Of a stretch of DNA of 64,000 nt, positions 45,216 through 57,653 are shown one piece after another. The position numbers and the translations under genes are program-made. The notes beneath the pieces were generated by a model. The model worked only from the letters and a program-made list of their open reading frames with translations. It ran no database searches and was not told the DNA's origin. Source of the stretch: Pelobates cultripes (lineage: Eukaryota > Chordata > Amphibia > Anura > Pelobatidae); assembly GCA_933207985.1 (NCBI GenBank), contig OW240913.1, positions 99,297,265 through 99,361,264 of the forward strand, in the 5' to 3' direction. How positions within the stretch are numbered: position 1 is the stretch's first letter; each line of letters begins with the position of its first letter.

Positions 45216-45764
45216 TCGTAAGCATCCCTCTCTTGTCTTGCCAGTTTTCAGAAATCTGAAGCACCACAAACTCTTACACATCTGTAGGGCTCCCTAGCCC
45301 ATACCCCTAAACCTAACCTCTAACCACAACATGCCAAAAATTGTGTAAAACATACATTTATCAAAGACCTTTTTTTTTTTTTTTTTTTTATAAACCTGTG
45401 TTGTGTTTGCAATATTTTTGTGTATTTTAAGTTCAAAAGATCAAAAAGTTATGCAATAACGACAATCTTCCACAGCCTTCTTTGTTCATTTTTGCAAATG
45501 GTGCCAATATTAGTGGAGGGCACTATAAATAATTTTGTCAGTAGTTGACTTTTACTTTCTTTTATTGATTATCAAGTGCAGCACATTTTTGCAATTACTC
45601 TAAAAAATAGGCCTATATATTGTCCTTCAATGACTTTGATTGCTAAACAGCATGTATAAAAGGACATTATAGGCACCCAGATCCAACTTAGTCCTATAAT
45701 GTAAATCATTGTCATTTTAGAGAAACTGTAATGATTGATTTTAATGGCTGCCAATCAAACAGCC

Positions 45765-46050
45765 ATGAGAGACACTTTCTGGTCACCTAACTGATGCTGG
45801 ACTTCCTCACGCTCTGAATGAGGACATCCAGCATCAGTAAAATCCCCATAGAAAAGCACTGAAGCCCCCCTCATCCGATGATACCTGAGGCCTCCTCAGG
45901 AGCACCGACCCAATGCCGAGGGAATTGGGTTAGTGGTTAAAGGGTTTTTTAACCCTTGTAATGCTGGGGTGAAGGAGCAAAGGGAACTATAGTGTAACAG
46001 TGTAAGGAATACAGCTTTGTATTCCTTACAGTATAGAATCCCTTTAAAGT
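45765..46050. mobile_element. Fragment of TTAA-class MITE with hairpin (copy 2)
   Basis: Counterpart of 16660-16945. The hairpin is at 45790-45838, with a one-base change in its loop side (GAATGAGG for GCATGAGG). Confidence 0.45.
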
Positions 46051-46666
46051 GGTTGTTTCCTATATATGGGTACGTACCGGTTTATGGTGTTGAAAAGGGT
46101 TTCAATCAAATTACACCTCAAAAGGAAGGGAATATAGTCATCTGCAGTATATAAAATAGAGTAGCTGCATCAGTATATGCATTACACTTCTACAAAGAAT
46201 ATTACTAGAAGTGTACTTCTACAAAAGAAGAAACATTAAATATCATATAATTCAAACTCCCCAGAAAATTACTATCCTGCATAAGCAATAATTATAGCAC
46301 AAAAGCGACATTCCACTCTCAATAGACGAATATCCTTGAAAAAAAAATTAATTGCAGTGCGTAGAAACTACCAGTCCCTGTTTTCAGTGCACAGATATAC
46401 TCTGTGAACAGTGAGAGTTCTTGTGATTATTTTATGTTTGTTTAATGTGTCTAACTCTATATGAAGCATTCGGTTGCTTCTAGTTTATATTATTTAGGAA
46501 CTTGGTAAACTCTCTTGGGTACATCAGGAATGTCAAGCTGCTTTGTTCTTGGCCATAGTAATACAAGAAGATCAAAATTCACATACGTAAAGAAAAAGCT
46601 TTGGAAAATATCACTGAAAAATAATACTGAAAATCTAATTGCCAATTATTTCTTAGTAAAATATCA
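46051..46666. other. AT-rich sequence (copy 2), no gene
   Basis: Counterpart of 16946-17561. It continues without interruption into 46667 onward. Confidence 0.5.
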
Positions 46667-48398
46667 GATTTATTTACAAATGAGAAAATATAGTTCAGTT
46701 AAATATTACTTTTCCCAATTGTTTTTCAATGGTGGATTTAATTACAAAATGGTTTATTTCATTGGTCCAAAATTGTTAAGCAGTTATTACTGTTTCTTCA
46801 ATGAGGCCTGATGACAATAAGAACAATTTTTCATTAGGCTCAAGCGTTCCCGTGGCATATAAATCTGAACAAGAGAATAAAAAATCAGAATTACCTTAAC
46901 CTTTACAGTGCTTATTTGAATTATTAGCATCTGTGGAAAGGTTATTTTTGATACAGTAACTAATACATTAAATAAACACAGACTTATTAGTTCAATTTGC
47001 TTATTAAGAGCAGAAAAGTTATTTTTAAACCAGACTAACAAATTGTAATGTATAATACAGTAATCTAATGCCATCTACTTGCTGTATTGGGAAGTTTTTT
47101 GTAGATTTTTTTTAATGTTTGCAAGAATGTTGAGTTTTTTTGTCACTGATTACATAAAGCATGTTTTGCTGTCATTAATACACCTTTCTAACTGTTATGC
47201 ATTGCTTGACAAATATTTAAATTTGACTTCATGTATAGCTTACTGTAAAAGATATTTAAAACGTAGCAATGAAATGGCACTCAAATTAGTCATGCTCACA
47301 AATATCATTAGCAGGTAGAAGTAGCATAGCTTTGCACAACAATACTTGTTGCCTTATAAGGAAGATGAAAGTACAACTTTGCCAAATATATATAACCTAT
47401 ATTTGCAAAGTTTTGAGGATGCTATAAATCAGCTTTATGAACTTACATATTTGTCTGGTGGTTTTTAAATAGCAAAGCTAGAGGATTGCATTTTTAAGCT
47501 ATGAAAAACAAACACAGAGACTGCTAGGCATCCAAGCTCATAAAATATGCACAACTATGCACAAAAATTGCACTTGATTGCATCAATGGTACAGCATAAT
47601 CCCAGCAGATCCACACAAGACACTAGGAAGCTTAGTCATAGCCAACCAGGACAGCATCAGGAAAGGCAGGGAGAGCAGTGACATTTACAGAATCATTGGC
47701 ATCAACTTGCGATCTGCAAAAAAAATTAAAAAGTAATAGATCATTTAAAGCCATAACCAATTGTTTGTGTATAAAACAAAAATCAAAAAGGTTCGATGAA
47801 AAGTATTTATTAATTGTTACGCAGCAAACATGATCAGCATTGAGATTTCAGAAGAGAAATAGAATTTAGAAGATAGAATTTGGCAGTTTTTATACAAAGT
47901 AAAGATTTATACACTAGGCAAAAAAAAGCTTGATCTTGAACCTTGATCTTAATATGTTTCCTGATGAGGTCCATGGTTTTAACAACTTAAAATAACTTAT
48001 TTAGAGATAAAACATCTTGGTATCATATAGTAAGAGAGCAAAGACTCCACAATACACTTCATGCATCAAGAGTTTCAATCTGAGGCTCTTAAGTATAGGC
48101 CTGGCCAGATAAACTGTATTGCTATCATAATGGAAAAGGAAGTTGGATTTAACCATCACACCTATGCATTTTATGACTTCAGGATATTATGTGTGCATGT
48201 GAGTACGGAATCTCTGTTTATACTGAGTGTATTGTATCTTCCAGGACTTATTAAGTTTACAACGATCAATCCCTTAATTACATAACCAGCCAACTAGTTA
48301 TCAAACACAGGCTAATAATTATTTAAAAATAAATAACACCCAACAGTCAGAGGGACATGTTGGAAATGCTAAGTGTATGCGCAGTGTCAGCTTGATAG
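46667..48398. other. AT-rich, mostly repeat-poor DNA
   Basis: No repeat termini were recognised. It holds a candidate minus-strand terminal exon (47632-47713) whose downstream side would be a 3' UTR reaching an AATAAA on the - strand at 46669-46674. Confidence 0.45.
47632..47713 (-). CDS. Candidate 3'-terminal coding exon of an unknown host gene
   Basis: On the - strand a long T-rich tract ends in TTTTGCAG directly before 47713. The first base would complete a split codon. Then 26 codons follow to TAA at 47632-47634, with balanced composition (Ser-Gln-Val-Asp-Ala at the start, Val-Gly-Tyr-Asp at the end) in otherwise AT-rich DNA. The other two frames stop early. I do not recognise the protein. 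The downstream kilobase could be its 3' UTR. No upstream exon was identified, so chance remains a real possibility. Confidence 0.3.
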
Positions 48399-49182
48399 TG
48401 TCACATCCTGTTCCTGCTGTGGATCATTTCTGGCCTTGGCTTCTGATAACCAGTACTCTTTTTACTAATCTTGCTTAGATGTTCTTGGTTTTTCTGGTTT
48501 TCTATTCTATGTCTGGTTTTCTTTATGCTGGGTTTTCTGGGTTCATTCCTTTACTCCGTTCCTGGAATTTCCAGTCTCCTGGATTCCTTTAAATGTTTTT
48601 TGGTTTTTTTTGCCACACCTGTTCCTTTGCCATTTATCCTTTTTTTTTTTGTGTTCCCTGCAAGCAGTGGTCTCATTCCTCTGCTCCTTTCCTTGCAGGT
48701 AAGTACTGTGTGTTTTTATTGTTGTACTTTTCATCATGCATATCTAGGCAGTTGGGACCCACCGTAATTGGAGTTATTTGGCGCAGTGGTGGGCTGCATA
48801 TATCTTGGCCATTTATGTATGTCTAAATCGCCAATGTTTGTTTTATTTTGTCTTGTATTCCCAGTTCATGTACCGTCCTGTCCTGTTCTTGTTTCCCTCA
48901 TGTCTTGTGTACATGTTCTGGGTTCTGCTTTCTGTCCTGCTCTGGTTCTGGGCTCATCTTGTCTTATCTTGTTTGGTGCCTATTCTAGTCTTGCCTTGTT
49001 ACTAGTACTGGATACATATTTGCATATATTCAAGCTCCTAGGATCCGCAGAAGCTGCAACAGGGCCCTGGTATGTGGCCACACAAACCCTGGTGCTCAAC
49101 ACAGGCGGCGTGTGGTTATCCTGCACCAGACCCTGATCATCAGGCACCAGGGGTCCCGGTCTCCGGATTGCCACCCATGACA
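48399..49182. repeat. Solo LTR (784 bp) with target duplication
   Basis: It begins TGTCACATCC and ends CCCATGACA, so the ends are TGTCA/TGACA. It is flanked by GATAG on both sides (48394-48398 and 49183-49187). No internal region is attached. Pyrimidine-rich short frames inside are not genes. Confidence 0.85.
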
Positions 49183-50032
49183 GATAGTTCCTAAACCTTT
49201 CAACATAATGCCTGCTCTAAAGTCATACCAGTAGATGAGCAGGTAACAACTAAGACTATATTTAAGTTACCACTATGTATTGATATAAGCTGCATCAAAC
49301 ATATATTCTAAAACAGGGGCTGCCAAACCCAAAAGTGCTGGGGAGAACTGAGGATCTCTTCTGGAGCTGGCCTGGGTTTCCAATGGGACTCCTTCAGATA
49401 TATGCTAGTGCCACTCGAGGTGCTGGTAGCAGGTGGGAAGGGTCTCAATTCACTCACTGCAGTGAATAGAGGAAGAGATCTCACATCACTTTCACCCAGT
49501 GCTTGTGAAGGGGAATCTGCAATAGAGGAAAGTATCCCGCAGCAGTCACCATGACCCCTGCATGACCCCTGCACTTCACCTGTACCTGGCCAGGCAAGTC
49601 CCTACTGGTCCCCAGGTCATCTGCTCACATAGCCAGACATACACACATAACTACAGAAGAAGCCTTTCCCACACACAAATATTACAAACAACTCACACGT
49701 AAAAACACCCACACAGTCCACATAAGCACAATACCACTAACAACCCACATACCCCACAAGCAGCCTCCTACAAGCAATACCCAAAGTGCAGGCATTACAT
49801 ATACACATAACACCACAACACATATTCCTCCACTTACAATCCCATAAGCATACCCCCATACAAAGCCCACATTCACACACATAACATGATACATAGTCAG
49901 CATACATATGTAACATACACAATACCACTCACACACATAAATGATAGCTTGCATAACCACAAATACAATCATCGAAAGCAGCTACAGCACTCATATATGA
50001 CACAAGCAGCATGCACACATGCAAATAGGGCC
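49183..50032. other. Unassigned DNA with CA-rich tract
   Basis: A CA-rich, loosely repetitive tract lies at about 49640-50010 (ACACATAACA-like). No gene. Confidence 0.45.
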
Positions 50033-50279
50033 AGAGGTGGCTCTAGACTTTATGAGGCCCTAGGCGAAACTCAAACATGAGGCCCTACTAACAAAAAAGT
50101 GTCACATATACACATTGATGCACAGTTTACCAGTGTATGTGCCTGAGAGTGTGTCTGACAGAGAGTATCCTTGTGTGTGTGTGTGTGTGTGTGTTTGTAA
50201 ATGTATGTCTCTGTGAGCATGTTTGCGTTTTTGTCTGAGACCCTATGTGTATGGGGTAGCTGCTTGAAGTGTGTTGTGT

Positions 50280-51250
50280 TTATGGGGGGGGTGGTGAGAG
50301 GGATAGGTGAGTGATGGTGAGAGGGGGTGATGGTAACAGGGAGGTGATGGTGTGGGGGGTAATGTGAGAGGGGTGATGGTGAGAGGGAGAGGGAGGTGAT
50401 AGTGAGAGGGAGGTGATGGTGAGAGAAGAGGGGTGATAGTGAGAGGGAGAGGGGTGATGGTAATGTGAGAGTGAGGGGGTAATGTTAGAGGGAGGGGGTA
50501 ATGTGAGAGGGGGTGGATGTGAGGGGGGTGATGTGGAGGGAGGGATGATGTGAGAAGGTGGGGGATGAGAAGGTGGGGGGATGTGAGATGGGGAGGAGAT
50601 GAGAAGGAGGGGTGATGTGGAGAAGGTGGGGGATGGGAGAAGGGAGGTGGGATGTGAGAAGGAGGGGGGGTGATGTGAAAAGGAGGGGGTGTGAGAAGGA
50701 GGGGGTGATGGAGAAGGAGGGGGGAGGATGTGAGAAGAGGGGGTGGATGAGAAAGAGAGGGAGTGATGAGAAAGAGGAGGAGGATGTGAGAAGGAGGGGA
50801 GGATGCGAGAAGGAGGGGGATGGTGAGGGAGGGTTGATGTTGATGGTGAGGGGGGGGGTGAGGGTGGTGGGGGGGTTGATGCTGAGGGTGGTGGGGGTGA
50901 TGCTGAGTAGGGTGATGCTGAGTGTGGTGGGGAGGGTGAGGCTGAGGATGGTGGGGGAGGGTGAGGCTGAGGTGGTGGGGGGAGGGTGAGGCTGAGGGTG
51001 GTGGGGAGGGAGGCTGAAGGTGGTGGGGGTGGTGAGGCTGAAGGTGGTGGGGGGTGGTGAGGGTGAAGGGGGGTGGTGAGGCTGAGGGTGGTGGATCTTG
51101 TGAGGCTGAGGGTGGTGGGGCTTGTGAGGCTGAGGATGGTGGGGCTTGTGAGGCTGAGGGTGAAGGGGGGTGGTGAGGCTGAGGGTGAATGGGGGTGGTG
51201 AGGCTGAGGGTGGTGGGTGTTGTGAGGCTGAGGGTGAACAGGGGATGATG
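50280..51250. repeat. G-rich minisatellite
   Basis: The left part has GGTGATG.TGAGAGGG units, and the right part has GAGGCTGAGGGTGGTGGGG units. One strand is almost free of C, so long Pro/Ser/His-rich frames appear on the - strand and are artefacts. Many GGGG runs could form quadruplex structures. Confidence 0.92.
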
Positions 51251-51345
51251 GTGAGGGGGGTGAGAGAGAACCTACCTTTTCTTCCCTGGTGGTCCAGTGG
51301 GCTCCCTGGTGGTCCGGTGGCCATTGCTTCTGGTCTGCAGCTCCG

Positions 51346-51454
51346 CAGAGCTGCAGACCATGTAATCTCGCGAGACCATCAGAGCATTGCCATGGTAACC
51401 CGTGGCAATGCTCTGATTGGCCAGTTCACGCGAGACACATGGTCTGCAGCTCTG
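51346..51454. repeat. 109-bp palindrome with CGCG site and X-box-like centre
   Basis: Outer arms CAGAGCTGCAGACCATG and inverse. The left arm holds TCTCGCGAGA (51366-51375). The centre is ATTGCCATGGTAAC (51386-51399), one base from the X-box consensus. The right arm CGCG site is degenerate (CACGCGAGAC). Confidence 0.8.
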
Positions 51455-51600
51455 TTCACTGCGGGGCCTCGCACCCGGCGGCATACCAGGCAAACCGCCG
51501 GGCCCCCTCCTGGTGTCGGGTCCTCGGTCACTGACTGAGGACCTGACACAGTCTGCCCACAGGCGGTTTAACGGCCGCGAGGCCCCAGCCAGTGAATGTA

Positions 51601-54140
51601 TGCATGTGTTAGTGTAGGTATCATCACTGCACATGGGCTTAAATGTATGTGTATTTTATATTTGTGCATGGTGTTATGCATGTATATGTATGTTTGTATG
51701 TATGTGACCATATCAGCAGTGGAGAGATATAGCATGAAGACATGGGATTATGATCAGTTTATAGGAAAGGAGTGTGACTGTGCAAGGAAAGACTACAAGA
51801 ATGTTAGTAGATTTACTGAAGGAATGACGGTGGAGATGTAAGAGGATTTACTAAGAACGGAGGTAGATTAACTGATGAGTGATGTGACTGTGTGCCTATT
51901 AACTTTGACATGTGGCTGAATTGCTATACTAAGCAGGGATGTGAATGGGGTAATGAACTGGTTAAACCTGACTAGATGGATGAATTAAAAAAGTAAGGAT
52001 GGTGGTGTGAATTGGCATAGAATACCTGGGGGTACTAATTTTGGGAATATGGATTGTATAAATTAATTGAAGGAATTAGGATGGGGATTATGATGGCAGT
52101 CACTGTGTCTGGACTTGACTTCATGAGGTCTATAGTGACTCCACTGTGTCCTTTAACCTGGACATCACAACGTATTGGGTCAGCCCAGATACTTACCTTG
52201 ATAATAATATTAATTCACTCACCACTACCTTTGACGCCTCCTTAAAAGGTCATTATATATCAACTTCTCATTTTGCTTAAATTATCGTTCGAGATTTAAC
52301 GACAATTGTGAAATTCCTATTAATCAAAATGCGTATTATATTCTTGATGCAGAGCTAAAATAAATGATCTGTTTAAGGAATAGTTTTTATGTACCAATAA
52401 AAGTCTAGTTTCACTACATATTGCAAATACAAATATTGATTTAATCATTAGAGAAGCACTTAAATATAAATTGGCGAATTACATGGTTTTCACTGCTTGG
52501 GTGATATCCAGTATACAACAACTGAGACCTTCAAAGCAAAATAGCAGCCAAATATACTTTCAGATCCAAAATATTGACCCGAATTCATACTGTTTGCTTT
52601 CACAGAGAAACCCTGAGAGGCCGGCTATTTTATCAACATCCCCAATATTGTTTTCATCTAACCAGTGTGAAAGAGTTTGCCATGTCAAAGCAACTTTAAT
52701 TTATTGTATTCTATTATATTTTATTTGCTACCTTTCTTTAATATTCGCATACGTTCAAAGAAATATCAGTCTGTTCTGTGTGTATCCACAGCTTCAGGCT
52801 ACAAATGAGCAATTTATAGTTTTTAGATTTTTCTGTATATTAGTCAATGTCTTTTCTAGGGAAGCCCTTAAATATAATTTGGCAAATTACTTTTATATAT
52901 TTGCAGCTCTCAAATTCTTTACAGTATACAGTAAGATATATCTTCAAAAGAAAACAGCATTCAAGGTTACTTTCTTATTGAAAATAATTACCTGAATATG
53001 CACTCTTTCTTTTTTTTTCGTTAAGGCAAAGGCATCTCACAGAAAATTAATTATGTGGTCACATTTTCTATAAGCGGTAATGCTCGGGATGTCAACTGTT
53101 TGTAGCATCCTATAATATATTGATTAGGCATGTATCAACAACATCATTTGTTTCACTTCTAGTAAATCATTGTGATGATTTAATGCATTATTATTTTGCA
53201 GAAGTCCTTGACAAGCGGATGGACAGAGCGACCAAAGTCCAGACAATTGCCTTTATTGTAATTAGAAAGCATTGCTACAATCAATTAAGATATAACAGAA
53301 TGGAATGTCTGTGTGTTTTTTTTTTTTTTTTTTGTTTTTTTTCCTTTCAGTGTTCTTTGTCAGGTAGATACAGAAGAGGTTTGTCTAGATAAGCTGAGGA
53401 AAAAGCATATCACGGATAAATGCAGATATATTGTACATAAACACAAACAGCTGAAATATTTTACGGAAAGCTACAGCTGCATATCAGTTATCATTGTGCA
53501 GTTCTACTTAAATATCTTTGCTATGCCACTTCAAAACCACATTTTATTTTAAGAATAACACAGATGGCACATTTTATGTACTATATAATATATATTTTTT
53601 GTAACTCTGAGGTAGAAGTTTATTTTTAAACTACTTACTACTCATTTATTTTCTGTAGAAGAGAGGGACGTGGGCCAAATATCATTTGTGTAAAGTGAGA
53701 TATTTCTCTGAGACTTTTTTTACAGACAGTTAACATGGTTTGAGTTTCACCATGTGTTATTCATATGATAGCATGATATATTGCAGGATAAAATGGGTCC
53801 ACTGGGGGTTTCTAGGGGTTTTATGTCTGCCTGATCATTAAAAAAAATCATCTCAGCAGGCTCCTATCAATGGGCAGAATCACAAACCCCCTCGTACATT
53901 CCTCTCCAATTCTCATGGAGTAGAATGGCATGCTCTCTGCTGCTGTTTCTCTGTCGTGCTATTGCCTTGTGCATTGTGATGAATTATAGGAGCATAGGGT
54001 ATTTTGTGTAGTGTCAGCTGATGAAGTTGGGCACTGCCCACCTAACCCCATGTACTCAACCCCTGACCCAGAGAGATATTGTGCCCTGTTTATAATTATA
54101 AACCTATATATACACATGTATTTGGGAAACAACTACCACT
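51601..54140. other. AT-rich DNA, one weak exon candidate
   Basis: No repeat termini were recognised. At 53310-53349 a tract of about 18 T, G and TTTTTTTTCCTTTCAG forms a strong acceptor-like sequence on the + strand. The frame after it is open to TAA at 53550-53552 (67 codons; Lys/His-rich, then hydrophobic). The protein is not recognised and coding status is doubtful. Confidence 0.3.
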
Positions 54141-54220
54141 TTAACCCCTTAAGGACCAAATTTCTGGAATAAAAGGGAATAATGACATGTTACACATGCC
54201 ATGTGTCTTTAAGGGGTTAA
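54141..54220. mobile_element. 80-bp palindromic TTAA miniature element
   Basis: Ends TTAACCCCTTAAGGAC and TTTAAGGGGTTAA. The family is the same as 63624-63693. It is the shortest end-only derivative of elements like 21502-23585. Confidence 0.8.
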
Positions 54221-57120
54221 AGAGGTCCTTTCTAAAACTGTTACTCAATGACTGCACTAAAAGACATGACAATACACAAGTCTGTCTTTCAGAGCATCCA
54301 GGATCTGAATACCCGGTTCAAAGCCAATGGCTGACATCAGAAATCCTGCTATAGTAGACTAAGCATGTCTGGTGGATCTATACCCAGAAAATTGACTTTT
54401 GTTTCCAAAATTGTCCTAAAATGACACGATTGACATGATTAGTTGCTCAGCCTCGTTGCAGCATCTCAAAATCAATAGAGGATGAGGGGAGCAACTGTAG
54501 CTATAGTCATGATAAAGACAATGTATGTGTTTGTTTCTAAAACACTTCTCATTAATCCTTGCTATACAAAGTGATTTGTGGGTTGTTGTTTTTCTTTGTT
54601 TTTGTTTTTTTCAAAGCTGCTGTTTTAGTTTAAAGGATCCAGAACATGACGATTTAGGCACAGATCTGTGATCTCCTTTATGTACAGTGTCGGCATAAGT
54701 GATTGCTCCTTACATTTGTTTTTGACGAATGTAAATACATTGTGATCTTTCTAAACTGTACAGTAATACTTCATCACTAAATCAGCTGTGTTCCAGTTTT
54801 GAAGCATATGAAATCTAAACAATCAAAGTGTATCCTTCACAAGCACACAGAACACTGGAGAACAGAGGCCAGAATTCAAATTCCCTGCATGTAAAAAAAA
54901 AAATATATATAAATTATAAAATACTGCTAGAAATGCTATAATATTCCCAATTGTGCGGTTTATTGGCATGCATTCTAGCTTGGCTTAATCATCTATTATG
55001 ATTGGCTGACTATACAGCACCCCTATTGTGCTATTTGTTATAGAGAGAGAAGATGGTATGGGAACCCCTTGGCACAGCACATATGGGAGCAAGTATAGAG
55101 ACTATTAGAGCGTTTATCTAACTTTCCCTTTTTAATACCCTGTATCTCTGTACTGCTGGGAAAAAGATTTTGTGCATGTGCGAATGGCATATATACATGT
55201 GCCAACTAATTAAAATATAGGCTGCACAGTCAGTTAACAAATAAGTGGCACAAAGATTGTCAGCTCTGCTGCTTAGAAACATATTTTACATGCACTAAAA
55301 TTAGGTCTGAATATTAGCATATATACTTATAACATTGTGTTACAATGTCTTGCGATAGCTTTATGAATTTACAATCAACGTCACGAAGGATATTGACATG
55401 TTAACATAATATACTACCGAAGCACTGTCTCACAAATCATCTCTCTAACCTGCAGAAGCATGTACATATCAGCCCGAGTGAGTGGACAATATGTGTGATG
55501 TTGCACATACATATGCAGAAGGAGCCTGGAGGTTTTGCAACAGAGTTTTCACATTTGTAGAACTACGCCAATTGCAAACGGTTAAAAATACCTCAAAAAC
55601 CTATACATAGGTAATTTGTGCTATGTATCTCAGACACATACAATAAGAACAAATAGTTGGAATGCATTCTCTTTTATTTCCTTATGAGAAGCACATAGCA
55701 ATACAGTAGTAGATACCCTTGTGGTTAGAAGCAAAACACGATTATAAGACATACATTTACTGAAGACATCTTTATTTATGCATTCCCTAATTGAAAGCCA
55801 GCTTTATGTCAGTGAACAGATTGCTTGTACCCAAAACATTCCACACTAGTTTCATTACTATAAACATATCCACACTCGTATACACTATTACATCACTCAC
55901 TAATGTTGTATGTACATATGTTATCATAAAGTAGCCGTATAAAAAAATATTTAATTATTAATGAGGGATAAGATAGATTCTCGTAACTGCAGTAGAAGAG
56001 GCACGTGTAGAGAGAAATTATGCCCAGTGATAAAGTATATCCTCAGCAAGGGACTCCATAATGGCTGCTACATTGGAACAATTAATTAGAACAGAATAAT
56101 GCATAGCTGTACACTTGTGCCTTTGATCACTAACATGCCAATAACATTACCGAGAGATCTTGGCCTTTTTGAATTTACTCAGGTGGTGATCATAAAACTA
56201 AGAGAATCATGTTCACATCCACCCACTCGTATTACCAATAATGAGATGAACTCATCTATCAATGAATGATGCAGCTGCTCAGCATTCCATAAACAGCTAA
56301 TTATTTCCTGAAGTGTTTTATTTAGCTTTCTACATATACTTTAGTAAGCATAATCCTACAAACATTCAGCTCATTGTTATTCGTGATTATAAAGCCAGTA
56401 ATCTGTACAGATATGGTTTCTGTAGTCTCTGGTGAATAATTCATAATTCAAAATTTAAGGTCAGCTGTCAATTGCTTTAAACTCAGCATGCAAATATACA
56501 TTGTCTGTAATAAATTCTAAGGAACAGCGCATTCCTTGCTAGAATAACCTGCATAGTAAATCATAAGACAATAAAGATACCTAATAGCGATATGCCATTC
56601 AGTACTGCAAGGGCTGCAGTCAATTTTGTGTAGTGTTTCATAATAGGTTTGTGATATATTCTATGATCTGTCATTATTTGAGCAGGCACATACTGTTTTC
56701 AAACCACCCTAGTGTATAGATAGTCATGTCATGTGTGCATTGTTTTCAGAATGAATGGGGAATAATGCACAGTTTGTCACCATATAGTGTGGGCTTATAA
56801 TTATATATTCATGCTGACCAAGATTAGTGGGAGTTACACTGCTGAAAGACTACTTTCAATGAGCTGAAATAACACCTCTCTGCTGGCTGTTAATCAGAGA
56901 ACTGGTCCTGTTATTTCATGGTTTCCTTAGCTCAGTGGAGCTAAACCCAAGAGCCAGGCAATAGGTCACAGCACCTGCCTTGCAAAGACTGCTCATTGCG
57001 CTTCATTGGGAAATCTGTGATTGGACAGCCACAGAAAGTCTGGGAGGAATTAGAAGAAGAGAGTTTGCAAAGGCAGCATGTAAGCCATTTTTAGATTAAT
57101 CCCAGTAGAAAAATACATAA
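54221..57120. other. AT-rich DNA, no gene or element recognised
   Basis: About 2.9 kb without convincing coding, RNA or repeat termini. Confidence 0.45.
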
Positions 57121-57653
57121 TTAAAGGGACACTATAGTCACCAGAACAACTACAGCTTATAGAATTTGTTCTGGTGAGTAGAATCATTACCTTCAGGCTT
57201 TTTGCTGTAAACACTGTCTTTTCAGAGAAAATGCAGTGTTTACATTACAGCCTAGTGATAACTTCACTGGCCATTCCTCAGATAGCTATTATAGAGATCC
57301 TTCCTGGGTCATGGCTGCCTAAAATGCATCCAAACATTCAGTGTCTCCTGCTCACTGCTTTCCTCACTTTTCATTGATTCAATTCATCTTTATGAGGAGA
57401 TGCTGATTGGCCAGTGCTGTGTTTGAATCATGCTGGCTCTGCCCCTGATCTGCCTCTTTGTCAGTCTCAGCCAATCCTATGGGGAAGCATTGTGATTGGA
57501 TCAGGCCACCACTTCTGATGAGGCAAACAGCATACAGTAAGATTTTGCTATTTTTAGGGAGGCATGAGGGGCCCATGGGGGCTAGATGGTGGTTTTAACT
57601 CTATAGGGTCAGGAATACATGTTTGTGTTCCTGACCCTATAGTGATCCTTTAA
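57121..57653. mobile_element. TTAA-class MITE (Kolobok-like ends), 533 bp
   Basis: TTAA followed by AGGGACACTATAG at the left. The inverse CTATAGTGATCCTTTAA is at the right, so imperfect terminal inverted repeats carry TTAA at both ends. AGGG termini with TTAA duplication are typical of Kolobok elements. No transposase. Confidence 0.75.

Larger units (their letters stand above)
34174..46666 (+). repeat. Large near-identical block, copy 2
   Basis: Partner of 6412-17561. The offset is 27762 at the left end, 27754 through the Ty3 region and 29128 right after the deletion. Copy 2 is the more complete form: it retains the full right LTR, its target duplication and the LINE 3' end. Confidence 0.95.
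50033..51600. mobile_element. Minisatellite-bearing repeat with palindrome
   Basis: It starts near CAGAGGTGGCTCTAGACTTT, carries a (GT)n patch, a 1-kb GGTGATG/GAGGCTGAGGGTGG minisatellite, CCTGGTGGTCC twice (51285, 51304) and a palindrome at 51346-51454, and ends in GC-rich sequence near 51600. The order minisatellite, CCTGGTGGTCC, palindrome matches 18414-18914. Exact ends and superfamily are unresolved. Confidence 0.5.

Noticed and set aside
48471..49136. Overlapping hydrophobic + frames inside the solo LTR
   Set aside because: Pyrimidine-rich LTR sequence gives Leu/Phe/Cys-rich frames; no conserved domain, and LTR ends with target duplication explain the region.
50485..51324. 279-codon Pro/Ser/His-rich frame on the - strand
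   Set aside because: It is the C-rich strand of the GGTGATG/GAGGCTGAGGGTGG minisatellite, with no start context or domain.
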